In this document: positions 52,341 to 61,671 of the stretch, piece by piece
Layout: the number at the start of each line of letters is the position of its first letter
Position numbering within the stretch: position 1 is the first letter of the stretch
Assembly (NCBI RefSeq): GCF_001278075.1
Contig: NZ_CP011340.1
Coordinates: 3,534,001 to 3,598,000, forward strand
DNA: 64,000 nt
Source: Streptomyces pristinaespiralis
Lineage (GTDB): Bacteria; Actinomycetota; Actinomycetes; Streptomycetales; Streptomycetaceae
Direction of reading: 5' to 3'
Notes under the pieces: generated by a model
Seen by the model: only the letters and a program-made list of their open reading frames with translations
The model's database searches: none
Told to the model about the DNA's origin: nothing
Translations under genes and position numbers: made by a program

Positions 52341-52387
52341 GGAAATGGACCATACCGGTGCGCCACCGGCCTCCTAGGGTCGAAGCC

Positions 52388-52921
52388 ATGACGACCACGA
52401 ACACGACCGCGGACACGGCGGCGAAGGCGACCACGAACGGTACCCACGCCCCCGAGCACACCCCGCGCCTGGCCATGATGGAGCTGGCCCCCGACGTCTA
52501 CAAGGCCATGGTCAAACTCGACCAGGCGGCACGCCGGCACCTCGACCCGGTGCTGCTGGAGCTGGTGAAGATCCGCGCCTCGCAGATCAACCACTGCGCG
52601 TTCTGCCTCGACATGCACAGCAAGGACGCGCTCGCGGCCGGCGAGTCGGTGGAGCGGATCGTGCAGCTCAGCGCCTGGGACGAGTCGCGGCACTTCTACA
52701 CCGAGAAGGAGATCGCGGCGCTCGAGCTGACCGAGGCGGTCACCGTGCTCACCGACGGTTTCGTGCCCGACGAGGTCTACGAGAAGGCCGCCAAGCACTT
52801 CGAGGAGACCGAACTGGCCCATCTGGTCGCGGCGATCACGGTCATCAACGCCTGGAACCGCTTCGGCGTGACCGCCCGCCTGGCTCCCGGCCACTACACG
52901 CCCGGTTCGCTGAAGCACTGA
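52388..52921 (+). CDS. Carboxymuconolactone decarboxylase/AhpD-like protein
   Basis: 177 residues. The redox motif is in IRASQINHCAFCLDMHSKDA (C-x-x-C followed by His three residues later), the AhpD-type active site; LLELVKIRASQIN and YTEKEIAALELTEAVT are typical of the family. Probably a peroxidase or disulfide reductase acting in antioxidant defence. The start at 52388 comes after a Thr/Ala-rich leader. It is followed after ten bases by the PEP mutase-like gene, so the two form an operon likely controlled by the divergent MocR protein. Confidence 0.9.
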   Translation: MTTTNTTADTAAKATTNGTHAPEHTPRLAMMELAPDVYKAMVKLDQAARRHLDPVLLELVKIRASQINHCAFCLDMHSKDALAAGESVERIVQLSAWDESRHFYTEKEIAALELTEAVTVLTDGFVPDEVYEKAAKHFEETELAHLVAAITVINAWNRFGVTARLAPGHYTPGSLKH

Positions 52922-52931
52922 CGGGATCACG

Positions 52932-53675
52932 ATGACCGCGACCGCGGGGGCGTTCCGCGCCCTGCACCACGGCCGGGAGGCCGGGGATCCGCTCGTACTG
53001 CCGGGGCCGTGGGACGCGGCGAGTGCCCGCGTCTTCGCCGACGCGGGCTTCCCGGCGCTGGCCACACCGAGCGCGGGGGTCTCGGCGTCCCTCGGCCACG
53101 AGGACGGCGAGGCGCCCGCGGACGAGATGTTCGCGGCCGTCGCCCGTATCGCACGGGCCGTCGACGTCCCCGTGAGCGCCGATGTCGAGGACGGCTACGG
53201 CTTGGCGCCGAAGGAGCTGGTGGCACGGCTCCTCGACGCGGGGGCGGTCGGCTGCAACCTGGAGGACACGGACCGCTCGACGAAGCGCCTCAAGGACCCG
53301 CGGGCGCACGCCGACTGGCTGTCGGAGGTCCGTGCGGAGGCGGGCGGGGAACTGTTCGTGAACGCCCGCGTGGACACGTTCCTGCACGGGGTGAGCGACC
53401 CCGCGCAGGCCGTGGCCCGTATCCGGCTGTATGTCGCGGCGGGCGCGGACTGCGTCTACCCGATCACCGCGCCGTCCGCGCGGCTGCCGCTGTTGCGTGC
53501 CGCCACCGACGCACCGATCAACGTGTCCGCGCCCGCGTCGGCCCCACCGCTGGCCGAGCTCGGCCGGCTGGGCGCGACGCGGATCACCTTCGGCCCCGGT
53601 CTGCACCGGCGGACGCAGGCGGCGGTGGCGGACATCGCCCGCGAGTTGTACGGGCGGGGGGCGGCCAATCTCTGA
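52932..53675 (+). CDS. Isocitrate lyase/PEP mutase family protein
   Basis: 247 residues. TIM-barrel markers: LVLPGPWDAASARVFADAGF, ALATPSAGVSASLGHEDGE, the metal-binding SADVEDGYG, GAVGCNLEDTD and FVNARVDTFLHG. The KKCG active loop of true isocitrate lyases is absent. Candidate carbon-carbon or carbon-phosphorus lyase (e.g. oxaloacetate hydrolase or carboxyphosphonoenolpyruvate-like substrates); exact reaction unknown. Second gene of the AhpD operon. Confidence 0.88.
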   Translation: MTATAGAFRALHHGREAGDPLVLPGPWDAASARVFADAGFPALATPSAGVSASLGHEDGEAPADEMFAAVARIARAVDVPVSADVEDGYGLAPKELVARLLDAGAVGCNLEDTDRSTKRLKDPRAHADWLSEVRAEAGGELFVNARVDTFLHGVSDPAQAVARIRLYVAAGADCVYPITAPSARLPLLRAATDAPINVSAPASAPPLAELGRLGATRITFGPGLHRRTQAAVADIARELYGRGAANL

Positions 53676-53725
53676 AGATGCTCAACTCCGGTTGTTCCCG
53701 GCCGGTCCCGGGAGACGATCACTTC

Positions 53726-54058
53726 ATGCTGGGACTCACGAAGAAGGAACTGTCGGTGATCGTGCTGCGCGACGCGGACGGCATCGAGGCCGCTGTCCAC
53801 GCCGCGCTGGAGCATGCCGCACCGGAGGAACGGCCGGGGCTGGAGCGCGCCCTGGCCGTCGTCGCGGAGGCGTCCGCGGCGACGGACGAACAGCTGCGGG
53901 CCCGCTGGGTCGAGCAGCGCATGGAGGCGGCGGGGGTGCGCGGCCCGGCTGACTCGGTCGAGGCGATCAAGGCGCTGCGCGAGGCGGCTCCGGGCCTGAG
54001 CCTCCTGTCCGCGGTGCAGCTGGCGAGGTCCGCGGAGTCCGTGCGCCGCAGCGCGTGA
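53726..54058 (+). CDS. Small conserved hypothetical protein
   Basis: 110 residues, helical, soluble (LGLTKKELSVIVLRDADGIE, ERALAVVAEASAATDEQLRA, GLSLLSAVQLARSAESVR). No family recognised. The ATG at 53726 has GGGAGA at the right distance; another in-frame ATG at 53678 lacks one. It lies 50 bases after the PEP mutase-like gene and may be co-transcribed. Confidence 0.65.
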   Translation: MLGLTKKELSVIVLRDADGIEAAVHAALEHAAPEERPGLERALAVVAEASAATDEQLRARWVEQRMEAAGVRGPADSVEAIKALREAAPGLSLLSAVQLARSAESVRRSA

Positions 54059-54066
54059 GGATGCGC

Positions 54067-54100
54067 GGTGCCCCACCGGCCGTCGGGCCGGCGGGGCACC
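54067..54100. terminator. Hairpin terminator between convergent genes
   Basis: GGTGCCCC ... GGGGCACC with an inner CCGGCC/GGCCGG pairing. A second hairpin (CGCGGCCC ... GGGCCGCG) follows at about 54104-54132 and would serve the minus-strand binding-protein gene. Confidence 0.7.
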
Positions 54101-54136
54101 GGACGCGGCCCGCCCGTGCGGGCGGGGCCGCGAAGG

Positions 54137-55099
54137 TCACTTCTTCGGCAGCCACTGCTTCCAGGTCGCCTCGTTGGCCTTGACCCACTTCTCGGCGGCC
54201 GCCTCCGGGCTCATCTTCTCCCCGGCGATCATCTGCGCGACCTCGTTCTGCTGCTCGGTCGTCCACTTGAAGTTCTTCAGGAACTCGGCCGCCTCGCCGC
54301 CGTTCTTGGCGAAGTCCGCGTTGAGGAACTTCTGCAGCGGTGTGTTCGGGTAGGCGCACGCGATCTTCTTCGGGTCGGCGTCGCAGCCCTCCTTGTACTC
54401 GGGCAGCTTCACCTCGACGAGGTCGACCTGCGCGTTCAGCCACTGCGGGGTCCACCAGTACGTCAGGAAGGGCTTCTTCGCCTTCACGTACTTCTGGATG
54501 GCCGTGATCTGCGCCGCCTCGGAACCCGCGTAGTTGGTCTTCAGGTTCAGCCCGAGGTTCTTGATGATCGCGTCGTCGTTGGTGACGTAGTCGGGCGATC
54601 CCTCGAGGAGTTCACCCTTGCCGCCGCTCTCAGCGGTGGCGAGCTCCTTGGCGTACTTGTCGAGGTTCTTCCAGTCCGTCACGTCGGGGTGCTTGTCGGC
54701 GAAGTACTTCGGCACGAACCAGCCGATGTGTCCTTCGACCCCGAGGTCGCCGCCCTTGACGACGGTCTTCCGGTCCTCGACGTACTGCTTCTCCTCCTTG
54801 GGGTGTCCCCAGTCCTCCATGATCGCGTCGATGTCGCCCTTGGAGAGGGCGTCCCAGGCGAGCACCTCACCCATCTGCTGGGTCTTGACCTTGTAGCCGA
54901 GCTCCTCCTCCAGGATGTAGGACGCGACGGCCGTGTTGGCCTGTGCGCCGACCCAGGAGGGGACGGTCAGCTTCACGGTCTTCTCGCCGCCGGCCGCGTC
55001 CTGGCTCTTGCCGGTCTCCGCGGCGCTGCACGCGCTCAGGGAGAGGACGCCGAGGGCGGCGGCGACGGCGGTGGTGCGGAGGGTTCTGGTGCGGTTCAT
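54137..55099 (-). CDS. Glycine betaine-type ABC transporter substrate-binding lipoprotein
   Basis: 320 residues. Lipoprotein signal (MNRTRTLRTTAVAAALGVLS ... SAC, lipidated Cys about 24), then an OpuAC-type domain: KLTVPSWVGAQANTAVASYI, MGEVLAWDALSKGDIDAIME, DWGHPKE, and TYWWTPQWLNAQVDLVEVKL with the aromatic residues that form quaternary-amine cages. Probably binds glycine betaine, proline betaine or choline. Last gene of the minus-strand betaine cluster, 75 bases behind the permease. Confidence 0.92.
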   Translation of the reverse strand: MNRTRTLRTTAVAAALGVLSLSACSAAETGKSQDAAGGEKTVKLTVPSWVGAQANTAVASYILEEELGYKVKTQQMGEVLAWDALSKGDIDAIMEDWGHPKEEKQYVEDRKTVVKGGDLGVEGHIGWFVPKYFADKHPDVTDWKNLDKYAKELATAESGGKGELLEGSPDYVTNDDAIIKNLGLNLKTNYAGSEAAQITAIQKYVKAKKPFLTYWWTPQWLNAQVDLVEVKLPEYKEGCDADPKKIACAYPNTPLQKFLNADFAKNGGEAAEFLKNFKWTTEQQNEVAQMIAGEKMSPEAAAEKWVKANEATWKQWLPKK

Positions 55100-55174
55100 G
55101 GTGGTGCTCCTGCTGTGAGTGAGGGGACGTGAGTGGTACGTGGGCGGGGCGCGCCGGTGTGCGCGCGGGGCCGT

Positions 55175-57220
55175 TCAGGCCCGTTTGCGTGCCGGTTGGG
55201 TGATCCGGTCCAGTACGAGACCGAGGCAGACGATCGCCACTCCGGCCGTCATCCCGAGACCCATCTCGCCGCGGGAGAGGCCCTTGACGACGTCGTAGCC
55301 GAGGGCCCCGCCGCCGACGAGGGCGCCGACGACGACCACGGCGAGGACCAGCACGACCCCCTGGTTGACGGCGAGCTGGAGCGCGGGGCGGGCGAGCGGC
55401 AGCTGGACCCTGAGGAGTTGCTGCCGGGTCGACGCGCCGAGCGACCGGGAGGCCTCCAGGGCGGCGGGGTCGACCTCGCGCAGGCCCTGGGCGGTGATGC
55501 GGACGACCGCGGGCAGCGCGTACACGACGGCCGCGACGATCGCGGAGACGCGGGCGACCCCGAAGAGGGCGACCACCGGGATGAGGTAGACGAACTGCGG
55601 CATCGTCTGCATGGCGTCGAGCACCGGCCGCAGCCAGCGTTCCAGCCGTCCCGCACGGGCGCAGAGGATGCCCGCGAGGACGCCGAGGAACAGGGTGACG
55701 ACGAGCGCGGCGAGCACCTGGGAGAGCGTGTCGAGGGACTTCGTCCACACACCGAGCACCCCGATCGCGGCCATGGCGAGCGTGGCGGTCAGCGCCGTCA
55801 TCCAGGTGCCGACGAGCCAGGCCAGGGCGGCGACCAGCAGCAGCACCGCCCACCACGGCAGCGCGGTCAGGCCGTCCCTCATGGGGTTGAGGACCCACAG
55901 GGTGAAGTGCTCCGACCAGGTCTCCGTGCCGCCGAGCACCGGGATGCCGGACGAGAGGTTCTCGGTGATCCAGACCTGGGCCTTGTTGACGGGCGTGGAG
56001 ATGGCGAACGTCCAGCCGTCGGGCCACGACGTGCCGGCCACGAAGCGCAGCAGCACGGCCGCGGCGACGCCGCCGCCTGCCAGCGCCCAGCCGGAGCGGC
56101 CGTGCAGCAGGCCGCCGCCGGGGGCGCTCCGGCCGATCCGGTCGCCGGCTGCCGCGGTCGTACGGTCGAGCCAGACGGCGATCAGCACGATGGGAATGCC
56201 GGCGGCGAGCGCCTTGCCCACGTCCACCGTGGACAGGGCCGAGTAGACCTCCTCGCCGAGGCCGCCCGCGCCGACGAGTGCGGCGATGACGACCATCGAG
56301 AGCGCCATCATGATCGTCTGGTTGAGGCCGAGGAGCATCTGCTTGCGGGCCAGCGGCAGCCGGGCCGTGCGCAGCCGCTGCCACGCGTTCGCGCCGAGCG
56401 ACGTGGACGCCTCCAGCACCGCGGGGTCGGCGCCGCGCAGACCGAGCGTGGTCAGGCGCGCCATGGGCGGGGCCGCGTAGATGACGGTGCAGAACAGGGC
56501 GGCGGGCGTGCCGGTGCCGAAGACCAGCACGAACGGCAGCAGGTAGGCGAAGGCCGGCAGCACCTGCATGGTGTCGAGCACCGGCCGCAGCAGGCGGTCG
56601 ACCCGGTCGGAGAGCCCTGCCGCCAGTCCGATGAGCACGCCCAGCAGCGCGGCGCAGGTCACGGCCACGACCATCAGGGCGATGGTGAGCAGGGTGGCGT
56701 CCCACATGCCGAGCAGCCCGCACACGGCGAACGCGCCGAAGGCGGTCGCCGCGACCTTGACGCCGCTGCGTCCGAGCCCCGCCGCACGCCAGGCGAACAG
56801 CACGCCGGCGGCGAACACACCGGTCCAGCCCATGGCGTCGAGCGCGTTGTAGACGCCGCTGACGGCATCGGTGGCGGTGTTGGACAGGTGCAGCAGGAAG
56901 TACAGGAACAGCGGGTGGCTGTCCCGGTTGTCGATGACCCACTTGTTGGCGTCGTCGAGCGGGCCGGAGATGTCGACGCTCAGCGCGCCGGGCCACGGGC
57001 CGCTGCCCCACACGACCGCCGACAGCGGTACGAGTACGGCCGCGAGCGCGGCGAGCACCAGCAGTTTGCCCTTGACGGGATGGCGCATCAGATCACGGAA
57101 GGACCGTCCGGTGGACCGGTCCGCCTTCCCCTGCGTCTTCACCGTCGCGGGAGCCGTATCGGCCTTCTCCGGAGTCTCGTCGGAGGCGGGTGTGGTGACC
57201 GCTGCGGTCATCGCGGCCAC
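55175..57220 (-). CDS. Fused double permease of the betaine ABC transporter
   Basis: 681 residues, about twice the usual permease length. Two MetI-type permease domains: the first about 190-335 with the EAA-like LEASTSLGANAWQRLRTARL, the second about 500-675 with LEASRSLGASTRQQLLRVQL; both also repeat LLRPVLDTMQVLPAFAYLLP / WLRPVLDAMQTMPQFVYLIP. Thus a single chain can supply both halves of the transmembrane channel. The GTG at 57220 is used; an ATG nine bases later is the alternative. It lies 44 bases downstream of the ATPase gene. Confidence 0.92.
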   Translation of the reverse strand: MAAMTAAVTTPASDETPEKADTAPATVKTQGKADRSTGRSFRDLMRHPVKGKLLVLAALAAVLVPLSAVVWGSGPWPGALSVDISGPLDDANKWVIDNRDSHPLFLYFLLHLSNTATDAVSGVYNALDAMGWTGVFAAGVLFAWRAAGLGRSGVKVAATAFGAFAVCGLLGMWDATLLTIALMVVAVTCAALLGVLIGLAAGLSDRVDRLLRPVLDTMQVLPAFAYLLPFVLVFGTGTPAALFCTVIYAAPPMARLTTLGLRGADPAVLEASTSLGANAWQRLRTARLPLARKQMLLGLNQTIMMALSMVVIAALVGAGGLGEEVYSALSTVDVGKALAAGIPIVLIAVWLDRTTAAAGDRIGRSAPGGGLLHGRSGWALAGGGVAAAVLLRFVAGTSWPDGWTFAISTPVNKAQVWITENLSSGIPVLGGTETWSEHFTLWVLNPMRDGLTALPWWAVLLLVAALAWLVGTWMTALTATLAMAAIGVLGVWTKSLDTLSQVLAALVVTLFLGVLAGILCARAGRLERWLRPVLDAMQTMPQFVYLIPVVALFGVARVSAIVAAVVYALPAVVRITAQGLREVDPAALEASRSLGASTRQQLLRVQLPLARPALQLAVNQGVVLVLAVVVVGALVGGGALGYDVVKGLSRGEMGLGMTAGVAIVCLGLVLDRITQPARKRA

Positions 57221-57263
57221 CGCCCCTCCGTCGCCCGGTGGTGGCGCGTACGCGTGGTGGGGA

Positions 57264-58319
57264 TCATGCGGCCACCGCCTTGGTGCCGGGCACGCCGGCG
57301 ACCACGCCGAGCAGCGCCGCGTGGTCCACCACCCCCAGGCACCTGCCGTCCTCGACGACGCGCGCGGTCTCGCCGGTGCGGGCGACGGCCTCGATGGCCT
57401 CGAAGACGGTCGCCCCGGGGGCGAGCGCCGGGCCGGCCTCCGCCTCCGCCGCCCGGGCGGGGCGCATGGCCGTGCGCACGGTCATGACCTGCTCGCGCGG
57501 CACATCGCGGACGAAGTCGCGCACGTAGTCGTCGGCCGGCTCGCCGACGATCTCCTCGGGGGTGCCGAGCTGCACGATCCGGCCGTCGCGCATCAGGGCG
57601 ATCCGGTCGCCGATCTTGAGCGCCTCGCTCAGGTCGTGCGTGATGAAGACCATCGTGCGGCCCTCCTCGCGGTGCAGCCGGACGACCTCCTCCTGCATGT
57701 CGCGGCGGATCAGCGGGTCCAGCGCGCTGAACGGCTCGTCGAACAGCAGGACCTCGGGGTCGACCGCCAGGGCGCGCGCCAGGCCGACGCGCTGCTGCTG
57801 GCCGCCGGACAGCTGGCCGGGACGGCGGGACTCCATGCCCTCGAGGCCGACCTTGGCGACGAACTCGGCCGCCCGTTCGCGGCGTTCCGCGCGGCCGACG
57901 CCCTGGATCTCGAGGCCGTAGGCGACGTTGTCGAGCACCGATCGGTGCGGCAGCAGCCCGAAGTGCTGGAACACCATGGACGCGCGGTGGCGGCGCAGTT
58001 CGCGCAGCCGTCCGGCGTCCATCGACATGACGTCCTCGCCGTCGATGGAGATGGCGCCGGACGTCGGCTCGATCAGCCGGGTGAGGCAGCGCACCAGCGT
58101 CGACTTGCCGGAGCCGGACAGGCCCATGACGACGAAGACCTCGCCCTTGCGGACGTCGAAGGAGACGTCACGCACGGCGGCGGTGCAGCCGGTGCGCTCG
58201 CGCAGGCCGGCGGCGTCGAGGGCGCCGAGCTCGGGGTCGGCGGGGACCCGGCCGGCCTTGGGGCCGAAGACCTTCCACAGATCGCGTACGGAGAACACAG
58301 GTGTCGGCGGCGTACTCAT
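57264..58319 (-). CDS. Glycine betaine/L-proline ABC transporter ATP-binding protein
   Basis: 351 residues. Walker [16 protein letters not shown]-loop region [23 protein letters not shown] signature [16 protein letters not shown], Walker [15 protein letters not shown] and H-loop [13 protein letters not shown] are intact. The C-terminal region (about 275-351) contains a degenerate CBS-like segment ([20 protein letters not shown]), as in the OpuAA/ProV group where it senses ionic strength. The ATG overlaps the stop of the upstream oxidoreductase gene by one base. Confidence 0.95.
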   Translation of the reverse strand: MSTPPTPVFSVRDLWKVFGPKAGRVPADPELGALDAAGLRERTGCTAAVRDVSFDVRKGEVFVVMGLSGSGKSTLVRCLTRLIEPTSGAISIDGEDVMSMDAGRLRELRRHRASMVFQHFGLLPHRSVLDNVAYGLEIQGVGRAERRERAAEFVAKVGLEGMESRRPGQLSGGQQQRVGLARALAVDPEVLLFDEPFSALDPLIRRDMQEEVVRLHREEGRTMVFITHDLSEALKIGDRIALMRDGRIVQLGTPEEIVGEPADDYVRDFVRDVPREQVMTVRTAMRPARAAEAEAGPALAPGATVFEAIEAVARTGETARVVEDGRCLGVVDHAALLGVVAGVPGTKAVAA

Positions 58320-59845
58320 CAGGCGTTACCTCCCAGCAGGTCCGCGCATTTCTCCCCGACCATCAAGACGGTGATCATCGGGTTGACGGCCGTCATCGTC
58401 GGGAAGACGGACGCGTCGGCGATCCGGACGCCGGTAAGGCCACGGATCTTCAGATCGGGGCCGACGACGGCGAGTTCGTCGTCGGCCGCACCCATCCGGC
58501 AGGTGCCGGCCGGGTGGTAGACGGTGTGCGCGACCTTGCGCGCGTACTCGCTGATCTCCTCGTCGGACTTGACCTCGGGGCCCGGGCAGACCTCCCGCTT
58601 CAGCCAGCCGGCCAGCGGCTCCCGCTTCGCGATCTCCCGGGCGATCCTGATGCCGTCGACGAGCGTGCGGCCGTCGTAGTCGTCCTCGTCGGTGAAGTAC
58701 CGGAAGTCGAGGGCGGGTTTGACCTCGGGGTCGGCGCTGGTCAGGTAGAGGCGGCCGCGGCTGCGGGGCTTGGGGATGTTGGGAGTCATCGACACGCCGT
58801 GCGCGGGGCGTTCGTAGCCGAGGCGCTCCGGGTTGTCGGTGAAGGGGATCTGGTAGAAGTGGAACATCAGGTCGGGGCCCGCGGACGCGGGGTCCCGCCG
58901 TACGAACAGCCCGGCGTCGCTGTCCATCGCGGAGTTCTCCGGGATGGGCCCGTGGGTCTCCCAGACGATGACCGACTCGGGGTGGTCCAGCAGGTTCTCG
59001 CCGACGCCCGGCAGGTCGTGCACCACGGGTATGCCGAGCTTCTCCAGATCGGCGCGCGGACCGATGCCGGAGTGCATCAGCAGCCGGGGCGTGTCGACGG
59101 CGCCCGCGCAGACGAGCACTTCGCGACGGGCCCGTACGGTCCGCTCCTCGCCGTCCTTGGCGCGTACGTGCACTCCGGTGGCGCGCGTGCCGTCCAGCTC
59201 CAGCCGGTACGCCCAGGTCTCCAGGGCGATGTGCAGGTTCGGCCGGTCGAGGAATGGGTGCAGATAGGCGACGGACGCCGACGAGCGCTTGTTGTTCTCG
59301 GGGTGGTAGGCGAGGTCGAAGAAGCCGACGCCCTCGTGGAAGGGCTGTGCGTTGAAGCTCTCGATGCGCGGCACTTCGAGGGCGGTCCGCGCGGCGTCGA
59401 CGAAGTCGCGGGCGATGGCGTTCCGGTCCGCCTCGTCGACGGGGACGATGTTGTTGCGCAGCTTGTGGAAGTACGGGTCCATGGCCGCGGCGTCCCAGCC
59501 CTCCGCGCCCGCGCCCGCCCACTCGTCCCAGTCGGACGGCAGCGGCTTGAAGGCGATGAGGGTGTTGTGGGACGAGCAGCCGCCGAGCACCCGGGCGCGG
59601 CTGTGGCGGATGTGCGAATTGCCGCGCGGCTGTTCGGTGGTCGGGTAGTCGTAGTCGAGCTCACCGCCGAGCAGGCCCATCCAGCGCCGCAGGGTCAGCA
59701 CGTCGTCGCGGCCGACGTCGCTCGGGCCGCCCTCGATGACGGCGACGGTCACGCCGGGGTCCTCGGTGAGCCGGGAGGCGATCACCGAACCGGCGGTGCC
59801 GCCGCCGACGACGACATAGTCGTACTCGTGAATGTGGTCGGTCAT
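58319..59845 (-). CDS. betA: GMC oxidoreductase, probable choline dehydrogenase
   Basis: 508 residues. FAD-binding [23 protein letters not shown] signature 1 [22 protein letters not shown] signature 2 [20 protein letters not shown], and the catalytic region HPAGTCRMG with the C-terminal [18 protein letters not shown]. Expected to oxidise choline to betaine aldehyde; assignment as choline dehydrogenase rests on the neighbouring aldehyde dehydrogenase and betaine transporter. The last base of its stop is the first of the ATPase start. Confidence 0.85.
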   Translation of the reverse strand: MTDHIHEYDYVVVGGGTAGSVIASRLTEDPGVTVAVIEGGPSDVGRDDVLTLRRWMGLLGGELDYDYPTTEQPRGNSHIRHSRARVLGGCSSHNTLIAFKPLPSDWDEWAGAGAEGWDAAAMDPYFHKLRNNIVPVDEADRNAIARDFVDAARTALEVPRIESFNAQPFHEGVGFFDLAYHPENNKRSSASVAYLHPFLDRPNLHIALETWAYRLELDGTRATGVHVRAKDGEERTVRARREVLVCAGAVDTPRLLMHSGIGPRADLEKLGIPVVHDLPGVGENLLDHPESVIVWETHGPIPENSAMDSDAGLFVRRDPASAGPDLMFHFYQIPFTDNPERLGYERPAHGVSMTPNIPKPRSRGRLYLTSADPEVKPALDFRYFTDEDDYDGRTLVDGIRIAREIAKREPLAGWLKREVCPGPEVKSDEEISEYARKVAHTVYHPAGTCRMGAADDELAVVGPDLKIRGLTGVRIADASVFPTMTAVNPMITVLMVGEKCADLLGGNA

Positions 59846-59861
59846 GGTGTGTTTCCCTGCC

Positions 59862-61349
59862 TCAGCCCGCGAACCAGCGCACGGGGCGCGGGGCGAGGTT
59901 CTGGTAGATGTGCTTCGCCTCGCGGTACTCGGCGAGGCCGGCGGGTCCCAGCTCACGGCCGGTGCCCGACTTGCCGAAGCCGCCCCACTCCGCCTGCGGC
60001 AGGTAGGGGTGGAAGTCGTTGATCCAGACGGTCCCGTGCCGCATCAGCCGCGCCATCCGGCGGGCGCGTCCGGCGTCGGACGTCCAGACGGCACCGGCGA
60101 GGCCGTACTCGGTGTCATTGGCGAGGGCGAGCGCCTCTTCCTCGGTGCGGAAGGTCTCCACGGTCAGGACGGGACCGAAGATCTCCTCGCGGATGACGCG
60201 CATGGACCGGTGGCAGTGGTCGAGGACGGTGGGCCGGTAGAAGAAGCCCGGTCCCTCCGGCCGCTCGCCGCCGGCCCTCAGCACCGCGCCCTCGGCCAGC
60301 GCGGAGGCCACGAACTCCTCGGTCCTGGCGAGCTGCTGGGCGGAGACGAGGGGGCCGCACTCGACGCCGTCCTCGGTTCCGCGTCCGATGCGGATCTTCT
60401 CGGCCCTGCGGGCGAGTTCGGCGACGAACCGCTCGCGCAACGACTCCTCCACGATGAGCCTGGAACCCGCGGAGCAGACCTGGCCGCTGTGGATGAACGC
60501 GGCGTTGAGCGCCTGGTCGACGGCCGTGTCGAACCCGTCGGGCGTGGCGCAGGCGTCGGCGAAGACCACGTTGGGGTTCTTGCCGCCGAGTTCGAGGGCG
60601 ACCTTCTTGACGGTGTCGGCCGCGGCGCGGGCGACCTTCGTGCCGCTGACGAGCCCGCCGGTGAAGGACACCAGGTCCACATCGGGGTGCTCGGCCAGCC
60701 GGGCGCCGACGGGGTCGCCGGCTCCGGTGACGATGTTCGCGGCGCCGGGCGGCAGTCCCGCCTCGATCAGCAGCTCGATCAGGGCGACGGTGGTCAGCGG
60801 CGTGATCTCGCTGGGCTTGATCACCAGGGTGTTGCCCGCCGCGAGCGCGGGGGCGATCTTCCAGCTGGCCTGGAGCAGCGGATAGTTCCAGGGGGTGATC
60901 AGCGCGCAGACGCCGACGGGCTCGTGCACGACCACGCTGTGGATGTCGTCGGAGCCTGCGTCGACGACACGGCCGCCGCTCTCGTTCATGACGAGGTCGG
61001 CGAAGTAGACGAAGGCGTCGCGTACGCAGTCGACGTCGACGCGCCCCTCTTCGAGGGTCTTGCCGGCGTCCTGGCTCTCCAGCGCGCCGATCTTCTCGCG
61101 GTCCCGCTCGAGCAGCGCCGCTACGCGCCGGAGCAGCGCGGCACGCTCAGCGACGGGGGTACGCGGCCAGGTGCCGTCGTCGAACGCGGCACGCGCGCAG
61201 GCGACGGCGTCATCGGTGTCGGCGACACCGCCCTCCGCCACGACGGCGAAGACGCTCCCGTCGGCGGGGTCGATGATGTCGCGGGTGGCGCCGGAGACGG
61301 CGAAACGCCACTCCCCGCCCACATGGATGGTCTGTTGTACTGCCGACAC
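59862..61349 (-). CDS. betB: Aldehyde dehydrogenase, probable betaine aldehyde dehydrogenase
   Basis: 495 residues. NAD-binding and active-site motifs are complete: ITPWNYPLLQASWKIAPALA, FTGGLVSGTKVARAA, the general base in VALELGGKNPNVVF, and the nucleophile in HSGQVCSAGSRL. It is the first gene of the cluster, followed after 16 bases by the GMC oxidoreductase. Together they would make glycine betaine from choline as an osmoprotectant. Gamma-aminobutyraldehyde dehydrogenase is an alternative from sequence alone. Confidence 0.85.
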   Translation of the reverse strand: MSAVQQTIHVGGEWRFAVSGATRDIIDPADGSVFAVVAEGGVADTDDAVACARAAFDDGTWPRTPVAERAALLRRVAALLERDREKIGALESQDAGKTLEEGRVDVDCVRDAFVYFADLVMNESGGRVVDAGSDDIHSVVVHEPVGVCALITPWNYPLLQASWKIAPALAAGNTLVIKPSEITPLTTVALIELLIEAGLPPGAANIVTGAGDPVGARLAEHPDVDLVSFTGGLVSGTKVARAAADTVKKVALELGGKNPNVVFADACATPDGFDTAVDQALNAAFIHSGQVCSAGSRLIVEESLRERFVAELARRAEKIRIGRGTEDGVECGPLVSAQQLARTEEFVASALAEGAVLRAGGERPEGPGFFYRPTVLDHCHRSMRVIREEIFGPVLTVETFRTEEEALALANDTEYGLAGAVWTSDAGRARRMARLMRHGTVWINDFHPYLPQAEWGGFGKSGTGRELGPAGLAEYREAKHIYQNLAPRPVRWFAG

Positions 61350-61671
61350 GTCGCGTTTTGGCCTTTCGTTCCCGTTTTGTCCGACACCGGGTCACACCCC
61401 GGCGATCTGGCCGCCTGCCCCCGGAACCAAGAACCATGCGGAACGGTTGACGGAACGTGACCCGGCTCACGAAGCGCCCGGCGCACCCGATCACCCGCGC
61501 CGACGGATCACGGGGCCGCCCGGACCCCGCCCGCACCGCCGGACCGCCCGGATCCCGACCCCGCCCGCGCCGCCGCATCGCGACATGTCGAGGTGGGCAT
61601 AAAGGGGCGAATGTGACCACGGTCACCAGCCGCGTGGAGCCGTCCCCACCCGGCCTCATAGGGTCAGGTAC
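61350..61671. promoter_or_regulatory. Divergent promoter region betB / 61672 gene
   Basis: 322 bases without a gene. Contains two related palindromes, GTGACCCGGCTCAC (61457-61470, one mismatch) and GTGACCACGGTCAC (61613-61626, perfect), i.e. GTGACC-N2-GGTCAC, plus a half site GGTCAC near 61391. Between them is a C-rich stretch with two near copies of CCGCCCGGA-CCCGCCCGC. A regulator-binding region is likely; the protein is not identified. Confidence 0.5.

Noticed and set aside
55133..57487. 784-codon plus-strand open frame
   Set aside because: Antisense to the double permease; no recognisable protein features.
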